Source: CAVZVW01 sp963778845
GTDB taxonomy: Bacteria > Actinomycetota > Actinomycetes > Actinomycetales > Kineosporiaceae
Length of the DNA stretch: 64,000 nucleotides
Assembly (NCBI GenBank): GCA_963778845.1
Contig: CAVZVW010000009.1
Span: forward strand, 1,178,001-1,242,000
Direction of reading: 5' to 3'
Both the position numbers and the translations under genes were made by a program. Below, piece by piece: positions 1 to 7,900 of the stretch. Below the pieces are notes generated by a model that searched no databases, was not told the origin of the DNA, and saw only the letters and a list, made by a program, of their open reading frames with translations. Every line of letters begins with the position of its first letter. Position 1 is the stretch's first letter.

Positions 1-443
1 TGCGCGGTGCGGCCATCCGGGGTACCCGTGGGCTCATCGACGCTCAGACCGTCGAAACGCGCCGCGGCCGGCGACCTCCGAAGGTAGCCCTGCACGCTGG
101 ACTCGACTGACTGGTCCGACACCGGCACGCCTCCCGGCGCGCCCCCCGGCGGGCCCGCCTGCGCGCCTCTCGACCCGACTCCTGGCACGTCCGCGGGCAC
201 GTGCTCGGCCACGCCCTGGGGGACGCCACCCCCCGCCGGGTCGTAGAAGCGCGCGGGGTCCAAGGCGCTCGCCGCGTGCAGGGCCGCGCCGTCGGCCAGG
301 GCTGCCAGACGGTTGCGCTGCAGGTGGATGGCGGTCGCGCTGACGACGACCGTGACCAGTGCCAAGCACACGACGACCTCACCGAGGACCAGGAGGAGCA
401 GCTGGCCGGCGTCGTCGCGACTCACGGTCGAGGCTCGCACCAC
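1..443 (-). CDS. TadG-related pilus assembly protein, C-terminus cut by the window edge
   Basis: Reading the minus strand from a GTG at 443, the product has a short polar start, then DDAGQLLLLVLGEVVVCLAL and a single membrane segment (about residues 12-33), then a polar stretch (HLQRNRLAALADGAALHAA) before a glycine/proline-rich exported part. The G-Q-L start of the helix followed by RxxLxxLADGAALHAA is the pattern of Flp pilus-assembly TadE/G-like proteins. It is last in a minus-strand series with two TadE-like genes, a small pilin, tadC, tadB and tadA. The frame continues off the window at position 1, so length is unknown. The start is uncertain: a GTG about 60 bases upstream is also in frame, but GAGAG lies just before 443. 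Role inferred: minor or anchoring component of the pilus. Confidence 0.65.
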   Translation of the reverse strand, partial: MVRASTVSRDDAGQLLLLVLGEVVVCLALVTVVVSATAIHLQRNRLAALADGAALHAASALDPARFYDPAGGGVPQGVAEHVPADVPGVGSRGAQAGPPGGAPGGVPVSDQSVESSVQGYLRRSPAAARFDGLSVDEPTGTPDGRTA

Positions 444-541
444 GCTGCCGACTCTCGGTAGCGCCCGGGGGCGCGCGGGTGCCGCCCGGCCGAGCGATGG
501 CACCGCCCGGCCCCGGCATGACTCCGGTCCTCGGCGGGGGC

Positions 542-1021
542 TCACTCGGGGGGCCCTTCGGCGAACTCGTCGACGGTGAGCACGGCGGTCGAGCGCACCC
601 GCACGCGGGCCGGGAGCATCCGATCGACGACGTCGGGCACCCCGGGCAGCACGACGTCCACGGCGACCGTCACGCTCACCCAGCCGCCTGGGGTCAAGCA
701 CGGGTCGGCCGAGCAGACCACGACCGTGACGTCCTGGGGATGGACGTCGAAGCCCTGGTCGGCCAGCCCGAGGCGGACAGCGGTTGCCGCACGAGCCCAC
801 CCTTGCCCCTGCGACGACGCCGTGACCAGGGAGCGTGCGGCCTCGCGCGCCGACCCGTCCACGGCGAACGACGCCGCCTGGATGCGGGCGACGGCCACGA
901 TGAGGTAGACGACGGGGAGGAGCAGCACCACCCCGAGCGTGACGAGCTCGACGACCGCACTGCCCGCATCGGCGGGAGGGGCGCCGTCCCAGCCGAGGCC
1001 GGTGACACGTCGGGTCCTCAC
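542..1021 (-). CDS. TadE-like pilus assembly protein (159 aa)
   Basis: The N-terminus has the TadE signature DAGSAVVELVTLGVVLLLPV: a short polar leader, then a hydrophobic segment (about residues 19-45) with the conserved glutamate early in it, as in class III prepilin-like proteins cut by a TadV-type peptidase. After the helix comes AASFAVDGSAREAARSLV, the usual TadE run following the membrane segment. Two cysteines (VVVCSADPC) lie in the exported domain and could form a disulfide. The ATG at 1021 overlaps the stop of the preceding TadE-like gene (ATGA), so the two are probably translationally coupled. Predicted minor pilin; no prepilin peptidase gene is visible in this window. Confidence 0.85.
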   Translation of the reverse strand: MRTRRVTGLGWDGAPPADAGSAVVELVTLGVVLLLPVVYLIVAVARIQAASFAVDGSAREAARSLVTASSQGQGWARAATAVRLGLADQGFDVHPQDVTVVVCSADPCLTPGGWVSVTVAVDVVLPGVPDVVDRMLPARVRVRSTAVLTVDEFAEGPPE

Positions 1022-1395
1022 GGCGGCTCGTCGAGGGCATGCCCGCTCACGGCGATGGTTCCTGCGGACAGGCTGAAGCCCAACGCCGGGATCGGGGCGC
1101 GGACCCGCACGACGACGGTGTTGACGTCGCCGACCTGCTCGCGCTCCGCCGTCACGTCGACCGCGAACCGCGCAGACAGGTCGGCGGCGACGAGCGTCCG
1201 CGTGCGCTGCGCCGCGTCCGCCGGGCCACGGTCGGCCAGTGCGCCGTAGCGGGCCCCTTCCGTCGCGCAGTCGATGAGGCTGTTGCGGACGTGCAGGACG
1301 ACGCCGAGCTGGACGACCCCGATGAACACCACCGTCAGCATCCCGCCGACGAGCGCGAAGTCCACAACGGCGCTGCCGGCGTCGCGGCGGGTCAG
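1018..1395 (-). CDS. TadE-like pilus assembly protein, start uncertain
   Basis: The recognisable product begins RRDAGSAVVDFALVGGMLTV, the TadE leader plus membrane segment, followed by VLHVRNSLIDCATEGARYGA, the typical post-helix motif, and a beta-rich exported domain of about 70 residues. No ATG, GTG or TTG lies near the leader in this frame. The frame is open up to 1674, but that upstream part overlaps the small pilin gene and looks like shadow sequence. I place the start at a CTG (1395-1393) that overlaps the TGA of the pilin gene, giving 125 residues. The CTG start is an inference; a mistake in the sequence here is the alternative. The function call itself is firm. Confidence 0.75.
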   Translation of the reverse strand: MTRRDAGSAVVDFALVGGMLTVVFIGVVQLGVVLHVRNSLIDCATEGARYGALADRGPADAAQRTRTLVAADLSARFAVDVTAEREQVGDVNTVVVRVRAPIPALGFSLSAGTIAVSGHALDEPP

Positions 1396-1559
1396 CTGCC
1401 GACCACCCGGTCGATCGCCGTGCTGAAGACCTCGCTGAGCTTGGGCCCGGCGACCGCCCACAGCGTGAGCACCAGCCCGGCGGTCATGAGGGTCACGAGC
1501 ACCCAGCCGGGGACGTCGCCCCGGTCCGGCTTCTCCTGCGTGATCTCGGTTGTGTACAC
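1392..1559 (-). CDS. Small Flp-type pilin-like protein (55 aa)
   Basis: Short gene starting with GTG at 1559, with GAAAGGGG about six bases upstream as ribosome-binding site; an in-frame TGA further upstream excludes a longer form. The 55-residue product is a charged leader (VYTTEITQEKPDRGD), a single membrane helix (GWVLVTLMTAGLVLTLWAVA, about residues 18-37) and a short amphipathic tail. Size, architecture and place between tadC and the first TadE gene match the Flp/DUF4244 pilins of actinobacterial Tad clusters. A classical glutamate at +5 of the helix is not obvious, so it may be a divergent major pilin. It overlaps the following TadE gene by four bases. Easily missed because of size and GTG start. 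Confidence 0.7.
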   Translation of the reverse strand: MYTTEITQEKPDRGDVPGWVLVTLMTAGLVLTLWAVAGPKLSEVFSTAIDRVVGS

Positions 1560-1670
1560 AGCTGCCCCTTTCGTCAGTCATGAGTTCGCGGAACGCGGCG
1601 CCGCCCGCCGCCTCCGGTTGCCACAGCTGCGGGTACGGCGTCTTCGGTCGGGGCGGGCCCTGCCGCGGCG

Positions 1671-2603
1671 TCACAGGTTCAGGTCCAGCACAGCCAGGCC
1701 GGGGTAGACGGCGAAGAGCACCGTCACCGGCAGGATGAGGAAGACCACCGGCACCATCATCAGCAGCTCCTTGCGACCCCCGACCTCGATCAACCGACGT
1801 CGTGAGAGCTCGCGGACATCCTGGGCCTGGGCTCTGAGGACCTCTGCGAGCGGCGTGCCACGCTGGATCGCCACGACGACGCCGTCGACGAAGCGGGCGA
1901 GGCTGGGCAGTCGCGTGCGGGCGGCCAGTGCCTCGAGCGCCTGCACCAGGGCGGCGCCCGCCCGCACCTCCGCCAGGGTGCGTTCGAGCTCGCCGGCGAG
2001 GTCGCCCTGGCAGGTCCGGGCGACCCGCTCCAGCGCGGCATGCGCCCCCTCGCCGGCCGCGACCGAGAGGGCGAGCAGCTCCGCCACGGTCGGCAGCTCG
2101 GCGAGCATGCGCTCCTCGCGTCGACGTACCTGCGCGCTGAGCAGCTGCTCGCGGCCGAGGGCGCCGAGCAGCCCACCGACCACGAGCACCGCCATCGCCG
2201 CGACCGGGTCGACAGCCCGGCCGCGAGCGCCCACCACCGCGACCAGGACCCCGCAGCCGGCGCCGGCGGCGGCCCAGAGAAGCTGCTCCCCCCGCAGCTG
2301 GTCAACCGTGTGTCCAGGTCCGAGCAGGTCCAGGCGGCGCTGCACGGGGCTGACGCCGCCCACCTCGCGGTGCAGCCGGCCGAGGACACCCGTGGCGAGT
2401 GGCGCGAGCAGCTGCCCCACCGTGCCCAGGGGCGAGGAGCGCGCCGTCACCGACAGCAGGCGTGACGGCGCCGCGTCACGCAGGTAGGGGGCGAGGCGCT
2501 CGTCCAGCGTCGGGACCTTGCCGGCCGGCCAGGCGGCGACGACGAGCACCAGCCCGACCCCGCCGACAAGGCCGGCTGCGAGGCCGCCGGCCCAGCTGAG
2601 CAT
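1671..2603 (-). CDS. tadC: TadC-like inner-membrane platform protein (type II secretion F family)
   Basis: The 310-residue product starts MLSWAGGLAAGLVGGVGL with an N-terminal membrane segment, has two further central ones (LLWAAAGAGCGVLVAVVGA and AAMAVLVVGGLLGAL), a long cytoplasmic helical domain (PTVAELLALSVAAGEGAHAAL, the T2SSF motif) and a C-terminal membrane segment ending LAVLDLNL. This is the TadC half of the TadB/TadC pair forming the membrane platform on which the TadA ATPase acts. The ATG at 2603 overlaps the tadB stop by one base and fixes the start; upstream in-frame sequence is only the shadow of tadB. The operon continues with the small pilin after about 110 bases. Confidence 0.85.
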   Translation of the reverse strand: MLSWAGGLAAGLVGGVGLVLVVAAWPAGKVPTLDERLAPYLRDAAPSRLLSVTARSSPLGTVGQLLAPLATGVLGRLHREVGGVSPVQRRLDLLGPGHTVDQLRGEQLLWAAAGAGCGVLVAVVGARGRAVDPVAAMAVLVVGGLLGALGREQLLSAQVRRREERMLAELPTVAELLALSVAAGEGAHAALERVARTCQGDLAGELERTLAEVRAGAALVQALEALAARTRLPSLARFVDGVVVAIQRGTPLAEVLRAQAQDVRELSRRRLIEVGGRKELLMMVPVVFLILPVTVLFAVYPGLAVLDLNL

Positions 2604-3463
2604 CACCGCAGCACCCTCCGCTCCTCGGGGAGTCGACCTATGCGGACCATCAACCGGTAGGCGACGACCGACGACACGGCTCCGATGGTGAGGACCACCC
2701 CTCCCGCCGGCCTGTCGTACGCGGTGAGTGACTCCGGGCGGCTCAGGAGCAGGCCCAGCACCAGCCACGGCGCGCAGGCCGCGAGCCGCGCGGCGTTCAC
2801 CGTCCAGGTCTGTCGCGCCTCGAGCTCCGCCCGCGTGCGAGCGTCGTCGCGGAGGAAGGCCGACAGGCTTCGCAGCACCTGGCCCAGGTCGCAGCCACCG
2901 ACGTCGCGCGCCAGCCGTAGGGCTTCGCACAGGCGGTCGGCGACGGGGTCGGCCAGGCGCGCCTCGAGCGCGTCGAGAGCCTCGCCGAACCGTCCCGTGG
3001 CGGCGTAGTCGACCCCGAAGGCACTGAACTCCTGCCGCACCGGCTCAGGACCGCGCTCCCCTAGCTGAGCCAGTGCCTCCGGCAGCGACAGGCCGGCGCG
3101 CACTCCCGACGTGAGGTTGTCGACGACGTCCGGCCAGACGTCACGCAGGCGGGTTCTGCGCCGGCGCGCGCGGGAGGTGACCACCGCCAGGGGCGTCCAG
3201 CCGGCGAGGACGGCGCAGCAGACGGCGAGGCTGACGACTCCGACGAACGCCAACCCGGCGACGAAGCCGGCGGCGGCCAGCCCGCAGCAGCACATCGTGA
3301 GAGCCAATGGCGACACCGACTCGACCCCGGCCTGGGCGAGCAGGTCGCGAACCCGGGCGGCGCGGCCTCGCGGGCGAAGGCCGCGTCCAGGGGCAGGGGA
3401 CCACCAGCTCGACCACATGCACACAGCACCTGCGGCCATCACGAGGCCGGCCACGATCGCCAC
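2603..3463 (-). CDS. tadB: TadB-like inner-membrane platform protein (type II secretion F family)
   Basis: The GTG at 3463 gives a 286-residue product starting with a membrane helix (VAIVAGLVMAAGAVCMW), two more hydrophobic segments (LTMCCCGLAAAGFVAGLAFV and VVSLAVCCAVLAGWTPLAVV), the T2SSF domain (DNLTSGVRAGLSLPEALAQL, about residues 120-140) and a C-terminal membrane segment. Family knowledge: TadB pairs with TadC in the platform of Flp pilus machines. The gene lies 13 bases after the tadA stop and is followed without a gap by tadC. A triple cysteine (MCCCG) in the second helix is unusual. The start was chosen because GGGG lies 11 bases upstream and the helix begins right after it. Confidence 0.82.
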   Translation of the reverse strand: MAIVAGLVMAAGAVCMWSSWWSPAPGRGLRPRGRAARVRDLLAQAGVESVSPLALTMCCCGLAAAGFVAGLAFVGVVSLAVCCAVLAGWTPLAVVTSRARRRRTRLRDVWPDVVDNLTSGVRAGLSLPEALAQLGERGPEPVRQEFSAFGVDYAATGRFGEALDALEARLADPVADRLCEALRLARDVGGCDLGQVLRSLSAFLRDDARTRAELEARQTWTVNAARLAACAPWLVLGLLLSRPESLTAYDRPAGGVVLTIGAVSSVVAYRLMVRIGRLPEERRVLR

Positions 3464-3476
3464 GGCAGGTGCCCCG

Positions 3477-4694
3477 TCAGGCCAGCAGCGCGGACACGTC
3501 GACGCCGATGCTGTCGTAGCGCTGCCCATGCGGAGGGAACCCGGACCCACGGACCAGCTCGCCCCCACGCAGGGTGAAGACGTCTGCCGACTCGATGACC
3601 TCGGCCTCGACGCGACCGGACACGGCGAGAACCTCCCTCACACGTCGTCGTCCCCCGCGGTCCATCCCCAGCTGCACGACCAAGTCGATGCTCGTGGCCA
3701 CCGTGGGGACGACGAAGCGGCTGCTCACGTTCTGCCCGGCCAGAAGAGGCAGCGTGCACATCTTCGTCAAGGCCTCCCGGGCTGAGTTGGCGTGCAACGT
3801 GCACATGCCCGGGACCCCGGAGTTGAGGGCCACCAAGAGGTCCAGGGCCTCCGCCTGGCGCACCTCGCCGACGATGATGCGCGACGGGCGCATCCGCAGC
3901 GCCTCCTTGACGAGGCGTCGAAGTGGAACCTCACCCGTTCCCTCGAGGCTGGGCTGGCGGCACTGCAGGCCGACGACATCGCGCAGCCCGAGGCTCAGCT
4001 CGAAGACCTCCTCGCAGGTGACCACCCGCTCGGTCGCGGGGATCGCACCGGCCAAGCAGTTGAGGAGCGTCGTCTTGCCCGTTTGAGTGCCGCCGGACAC
4101 GAGCACGTTCAGCCCCGCTGCCACCGACGCCGCGAGGAACCGTGCGACCTGTTGGGTCAGTGTTCCGAGGCGCACCAGGTCGTCCAGCCGCGAGGCGCGA
4201 ACGACGAACTTGCGCACGTTCACCGCCCAGTGCGCCCGTGTGATGTCCGGGATGACGACGTGCAGCCGCGACCCGTCGGGCAGCGTGGCGTCCACGAAGG
4301 GGCTGCTCAGGTCCACCCGCCGGCCGGAGGAACGCAGCATGCGCTCCACGAGGTCGCGCACCTGCGAGCCGGTGAGGATCGTCGTCGTGAGCTCGTTGGT
4401 GCCTGCCCTGGCCACGAAGACCTTTCCCGGCTCGTTGATCCACAGCTCCTCGACCTGGGGGTCGTCGAGGTAGGCCTGGAGCGGGCCGAAGCCCGCGACG
4501 TCGTCCAGTACCTGGCGCACGGTCGACTCGGCGTCTCCGAGGGTGGGCAGGTCACCGGTGAGGAAGCGCTCGTGGTAGTCCGCGACAGCGTCCTCGACCA
4601 GGAGCCGCATCCCGGCCTGGTCGTGCGCCGGATCCAGCCCTCGTCGTCGGATGAGCTCGCGAACCTCGTCGGAGACGATGCCGACGGCGTCCAC
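3477..4694 (-). CDS. tadA: TadA/CpaF-type pilus assembly ATPase
   Basis: The 405-residue cytoplasmic AAA+ secretion ATPase has an N-terminal helical domain (residues 1-65), the conserved GFGPLQAYLDDPQVEELWIN segment (69-88), Walker A GGTQTGKTT (201-209), the Walker B/His-box region (RPSRIIVGEVRQAEALDLL, about 269-288) and GMCTLHANS downstream. These are all hallmarks of the VirB11/TadA family powering Flp pilus assembly. It is the first gene of the tadABC-pilin-TadE run. The ATG at 4694 is followed by a normal N-terminus. The intergenic region upstream (4695-4916) is shared with the divergent FHA/FtsK gene. The usual upstream partners (CpaB-, CpaE-like) are not here but about 32 kb away, at 36222-38209. 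Confidence 0.9.
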   Translation of the reverse strand: MDAVGIVSDEVRELIRRRGLDPAHDQAGMRLLVEDAVADYHERFLTGDLPTLGDAESTVRQVLDDVAGFGPLQAYLDDPQVEELWINEPGKVFVARAGTNELTTTILTGSQVRDLVERMLRSSGRRVDLSSPFVDATLPDGSRLHVVIPDITRAHWAVNVRKFVVRASRLDDLVRLGTLTQQVARFLAASVAAGLNVLVSGGTQTGKTTLLNCLAGAIPATERVVTCEEVFELSLGLRDVVGLQCRQPSLEGTGEVPLRRLVKEALRMRPSRIIVGEVRQAEALDLLVALNSGVPGMCTLHANSAREALTKMCTLPLLAGQNVSSRFVVPTVATSIDLVVQLGMDRGGRRRVREVLAVSGRVEAEVIESADVFTLRGGELVRGSGFPPHGQRYDSIGVDVSALLA

Positions 4695-4916
4695 CGGACC
4701 TCCAGCCCGCCGCGTCGCGCGGCGCTCGGGTGCCCCGCCACCTTCGGGGCGAACCGGAGCATAGGCACGCCCACCTCCACGTGCGTCGCGTTATCCACAG
4801 AAGGCATGAGCCGGGGCGTTCCGGGCGCGAGCCCGAGCCTCGCCGGCCCTCGATATCCACAGGCAGTCCGTCGCGGGCTCGTCGTCTGTCGGTCGGCAGC
4901 GTCAGGATCGCGGGCG
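4695..4916. promoter_or_regulatory. Divergent intergenic region with two DnaA-box-like motifs
   Basis: This 222-base gap separates tadA (minus) from the FHA/FtsK-type gene (plus) and must hold both promoters. It contains TTATCCACA at 4791-4799, identical to the DnaA-box consensus, and ATATCCACA at 4853-4861, one mismatch from it. Both are on the plus strand, 62 bases apart, and each is followed by AG or GG. AGGATC at about 4902 is a plausible ribosome-binding site for the plus-strand gene. No convincing -35/-10 pair was recognised. DnaA control of these genes is an inference from the motifs only. Confidence 0.4.
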
Positions 4917-7900
4917 ATGAAGGCGACGTCCTCCCCCCGCAACGGCCCCGCGACTCGCGTGCGGCTGAGGCTCACGCTGCGCCGCCTCGGCCCGCAGCCG
5001 CAATGCGTGGACGTCGAGCTCGAGGCGCCCGGGGGCACGCAGTGGCGCGAGGCCCAGCCGTTCGTCAGCGCCGCACTACCAGGGTCGGGTTCCTCGCCAG
5101 AGGGGACGCCGGCCGCCTGGGCCTGCGGTGGCGTCCCGGTTCCGCTGGACGCCGTCGTCGGGGAGCACCCGCTGCTCGACACCGCGGTCCTTGTCGTCGG
5201 TCCTGTCGAGGCTCGGGGGGTCGAGCAGCCGAAAGGTGCCCAGGTGGCACACGGTCCTGAGGCGGCACACGGTCCTGAGGCGGCACACGGTCCTGAGCTG
5301 CACTGCGTCGGCGGCCCCGACGCGGGGCTGCGCCTGCCCCTTCTCCGGGGCACATGGACCCTCGGCCGCGGCGCCGACGCCCTCCCCCGGCTGGCGGACG
5401 CCGACGTGTCCCGGCGACATGCCGAGGTCGTCGTCGACGCGGGGGGACCCGACGACGTCGTCGACGCGGGGCGACCCGACAACTGCGTCGACGCGGGGCG
5501 ACCCGACGAGGGCGTCGGCACCGGGCGCGCGGGCGCGCGGCAGGGGCACACCCCGAGCCCCGTGCTCCGAGTTCGCGACCTCGGGTCGCGCAACGGCACG
5601 GCCCTGGTGGAGCCCGACCAACCCGCACGCCGGGTCGGTGCTGCGTGGGCCGACGTCCCCATGGGCGGCGTGCTGCTCCTCGGGTCGAGTCGGCTGCTCG
5701 TGCGCATGCCCGTCCGGGAGTCCGCCGCCCTGGTCGGGGACCGCCTGGGCCACCTCCTCGTCAACCGGCCGCCGAGGATCCCTCGCCCCGACCCACACGC
5801 CGAGGTCCGCGGACCGACGACGCCGACAGCGGCGCCGTCCCCCCGGCTCTCGTGGGCGGCACTGCTGCTCCCACTCGCTCTTGCCGTGCCGGTGGCCCTG
5901 GTATGGCACCAGCCCACCTTCGCGATGTTCGCCGCCATGACCGCCACGCTCGGCGCCGGACAGGTCGCCGTCGAGCGGCTCGTCGGCCGCCGACGGAGCA
6001 CGGCAGCCCGGGACGCCCACATGCGAGCTGTGACCGAGGCTCGCGCGCAGGTCCGCCGGGCGGTCGCCCACCAGCGTGCCGCCGCCGAGCAGGACCACCC
6101 CGACCTCGCGACGATCGCCGCCACGGCCGCCTGGCCGGGCCCTCGCTTGTGGGAGCGACGCCGCGGCGACGCTGACCTGCTGCACGTGCGGCTCGGGTTG
6201 GGCGACGTGGCCGCATCCGTCCTCGTGCATGCTCTGGCCGACCCTGCACCGGTCGTGACCGACGCACCGGTCGCACTCGACCTGCTCCAGGCTGGGGTGA
6301 CCGGTCTCGCCGGGCCGCGCGACGCGGTGCTCGGCCTGGCCCGCAGCTTCGTGGGTCAGGTCGCGACGCTGGCATCGCCGGTCGACGTCACGATCGAGGT
6401 GCTCACCAGCAACACCGACGACTGGACCTGGGCTCGTTGGCTGCCCCACCTCGCCTCGCCGCCGGCCACCGAGGCAGCCGTGCACCTCGTGGTGCTCGAC
6501 GGAGCCTGCGTCCTGCGCCGCCAGGTCGGGGTCGCCGCCCTGCTCACCTCAGCTTCGACCCGGGGCGGGGAGTCGGCCGACCCGCCGGCGTCGCCCGGGG
6601 CTCCCCGCGCGCCCAGGGTGTGCATCATCACGCTGGACGACGACGCACACCGGCTGCCGGTCGAGTGCGGCTGCACGGTCGTGCTGGGCTCAGCAGCTGC
6701 CGCAGCAACGGTTCGTACGCCTCGCCGCCCGGACCAGGTCGTACGGCCGGACCTGGCGGGTCCGGCGTGGGCGGCGAGCCTGGCACGCAGCCTCGGGCCG
6801 CTGCGCGACGCCACGCCGACCCGCGCCGTCGCCCTGCCATCGCAGGTCCGGCTCGCCGACCTGCTCCCCGACGCGCTTGGCGGCAGCGACCCGCTCCGGG
6901 CGCCTCACCTGGCCCGCCACTGGGCACGGCACCCAGAGCCCGGCACGGCCGTCCTCGGGGTGACCGTCGACGGCTCGTGGACCATCGACCTGCGCCGAGA
7001 CGGCCCGCACATGCTCGTGGCCGGAACCACCGGAGCGGGGAAGTCGGAGCTCCTGCAGACGCTCGTGACCTCGCTGGCCATGGGCAGCCACCCCGACGAC
7101 CTGGCGCTGGTGCTGGTGGACTACAAGGGAGGCGCCGCGTTCACGGGATGCGCCCGCCTGCCCCATGTCACGGGCCTCGTCACCGACCTCGACGATGCGC
7201 TCAGCCGGCGAGCGCTGGCGTCGCTTCGCGCCGAGCTGCGGCGCCGTGAACGGCTTCTGCGCGAGCGAGGAGCCGGCGACCTCGAGCAGTACCGGCTGGC
7301 CCGCGCAACCGCCACGGGGGGTGCTCACGCGGGCTGGCCGGCCCTGCCGCGCCTGGTGATCGTGGTCGACGAGTTCCGGGTGCTGGCGGAGGAGCTGCCT
7401 GAGTTCGTCGACGGCCTGGTGCGCGTTGCCGCGGTCGGCAGGTCCCTGGGCGTGCACCTCGTCCTGGCGACACAGCGACCCGCGGGCGCGGTCAGCGCGG
7501 ACATCCGGGCCAACACCAACCTCCGGATCGCCATGCGCGTGCGTGACCGCGGCGACTCCGCAGACGTCCTCGACGCCGGCGATGCCGCCATGCTCGACGA
7601 ACGACACCCGGGCCGCGGGTTCGCCCGCTGCGGCGGTGGACCTCTGGTCGCCTTCCAGGCGGCCCGCGTCACGGGGTGCGCCCGCGAGCCGAGCGGTGTC
7701 GTGGTGCGCCGCCTCGACGAGAGCTCAGGAACCGCGCCGTCCGCGGCCAGGGCAACCACCGCAGCGCTGGGTACCGACGACGACCTGGCGCTTCTCGTGG
7801 CGGCCGCGAGCGCGGCGGCCGCCGAGCTGAACGCCGCTCCGGCACGCAGCCCCTGGCTGCCACCGCTGCCGCCGTGCGTGTCGCTGGAGACTTTGGGGGC

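Noticed and set aside
3792..4916. In-frame upstream extension of the FHA/FtsK-type gene over tadA
   Set aside because: It lies antisense to the well-conserved tadA, has Arg/His/Gln-rich composition typical of GC-rich shadow frames, and the ATG at 4917 has a ribosome-binding site and sensible N-terminus.
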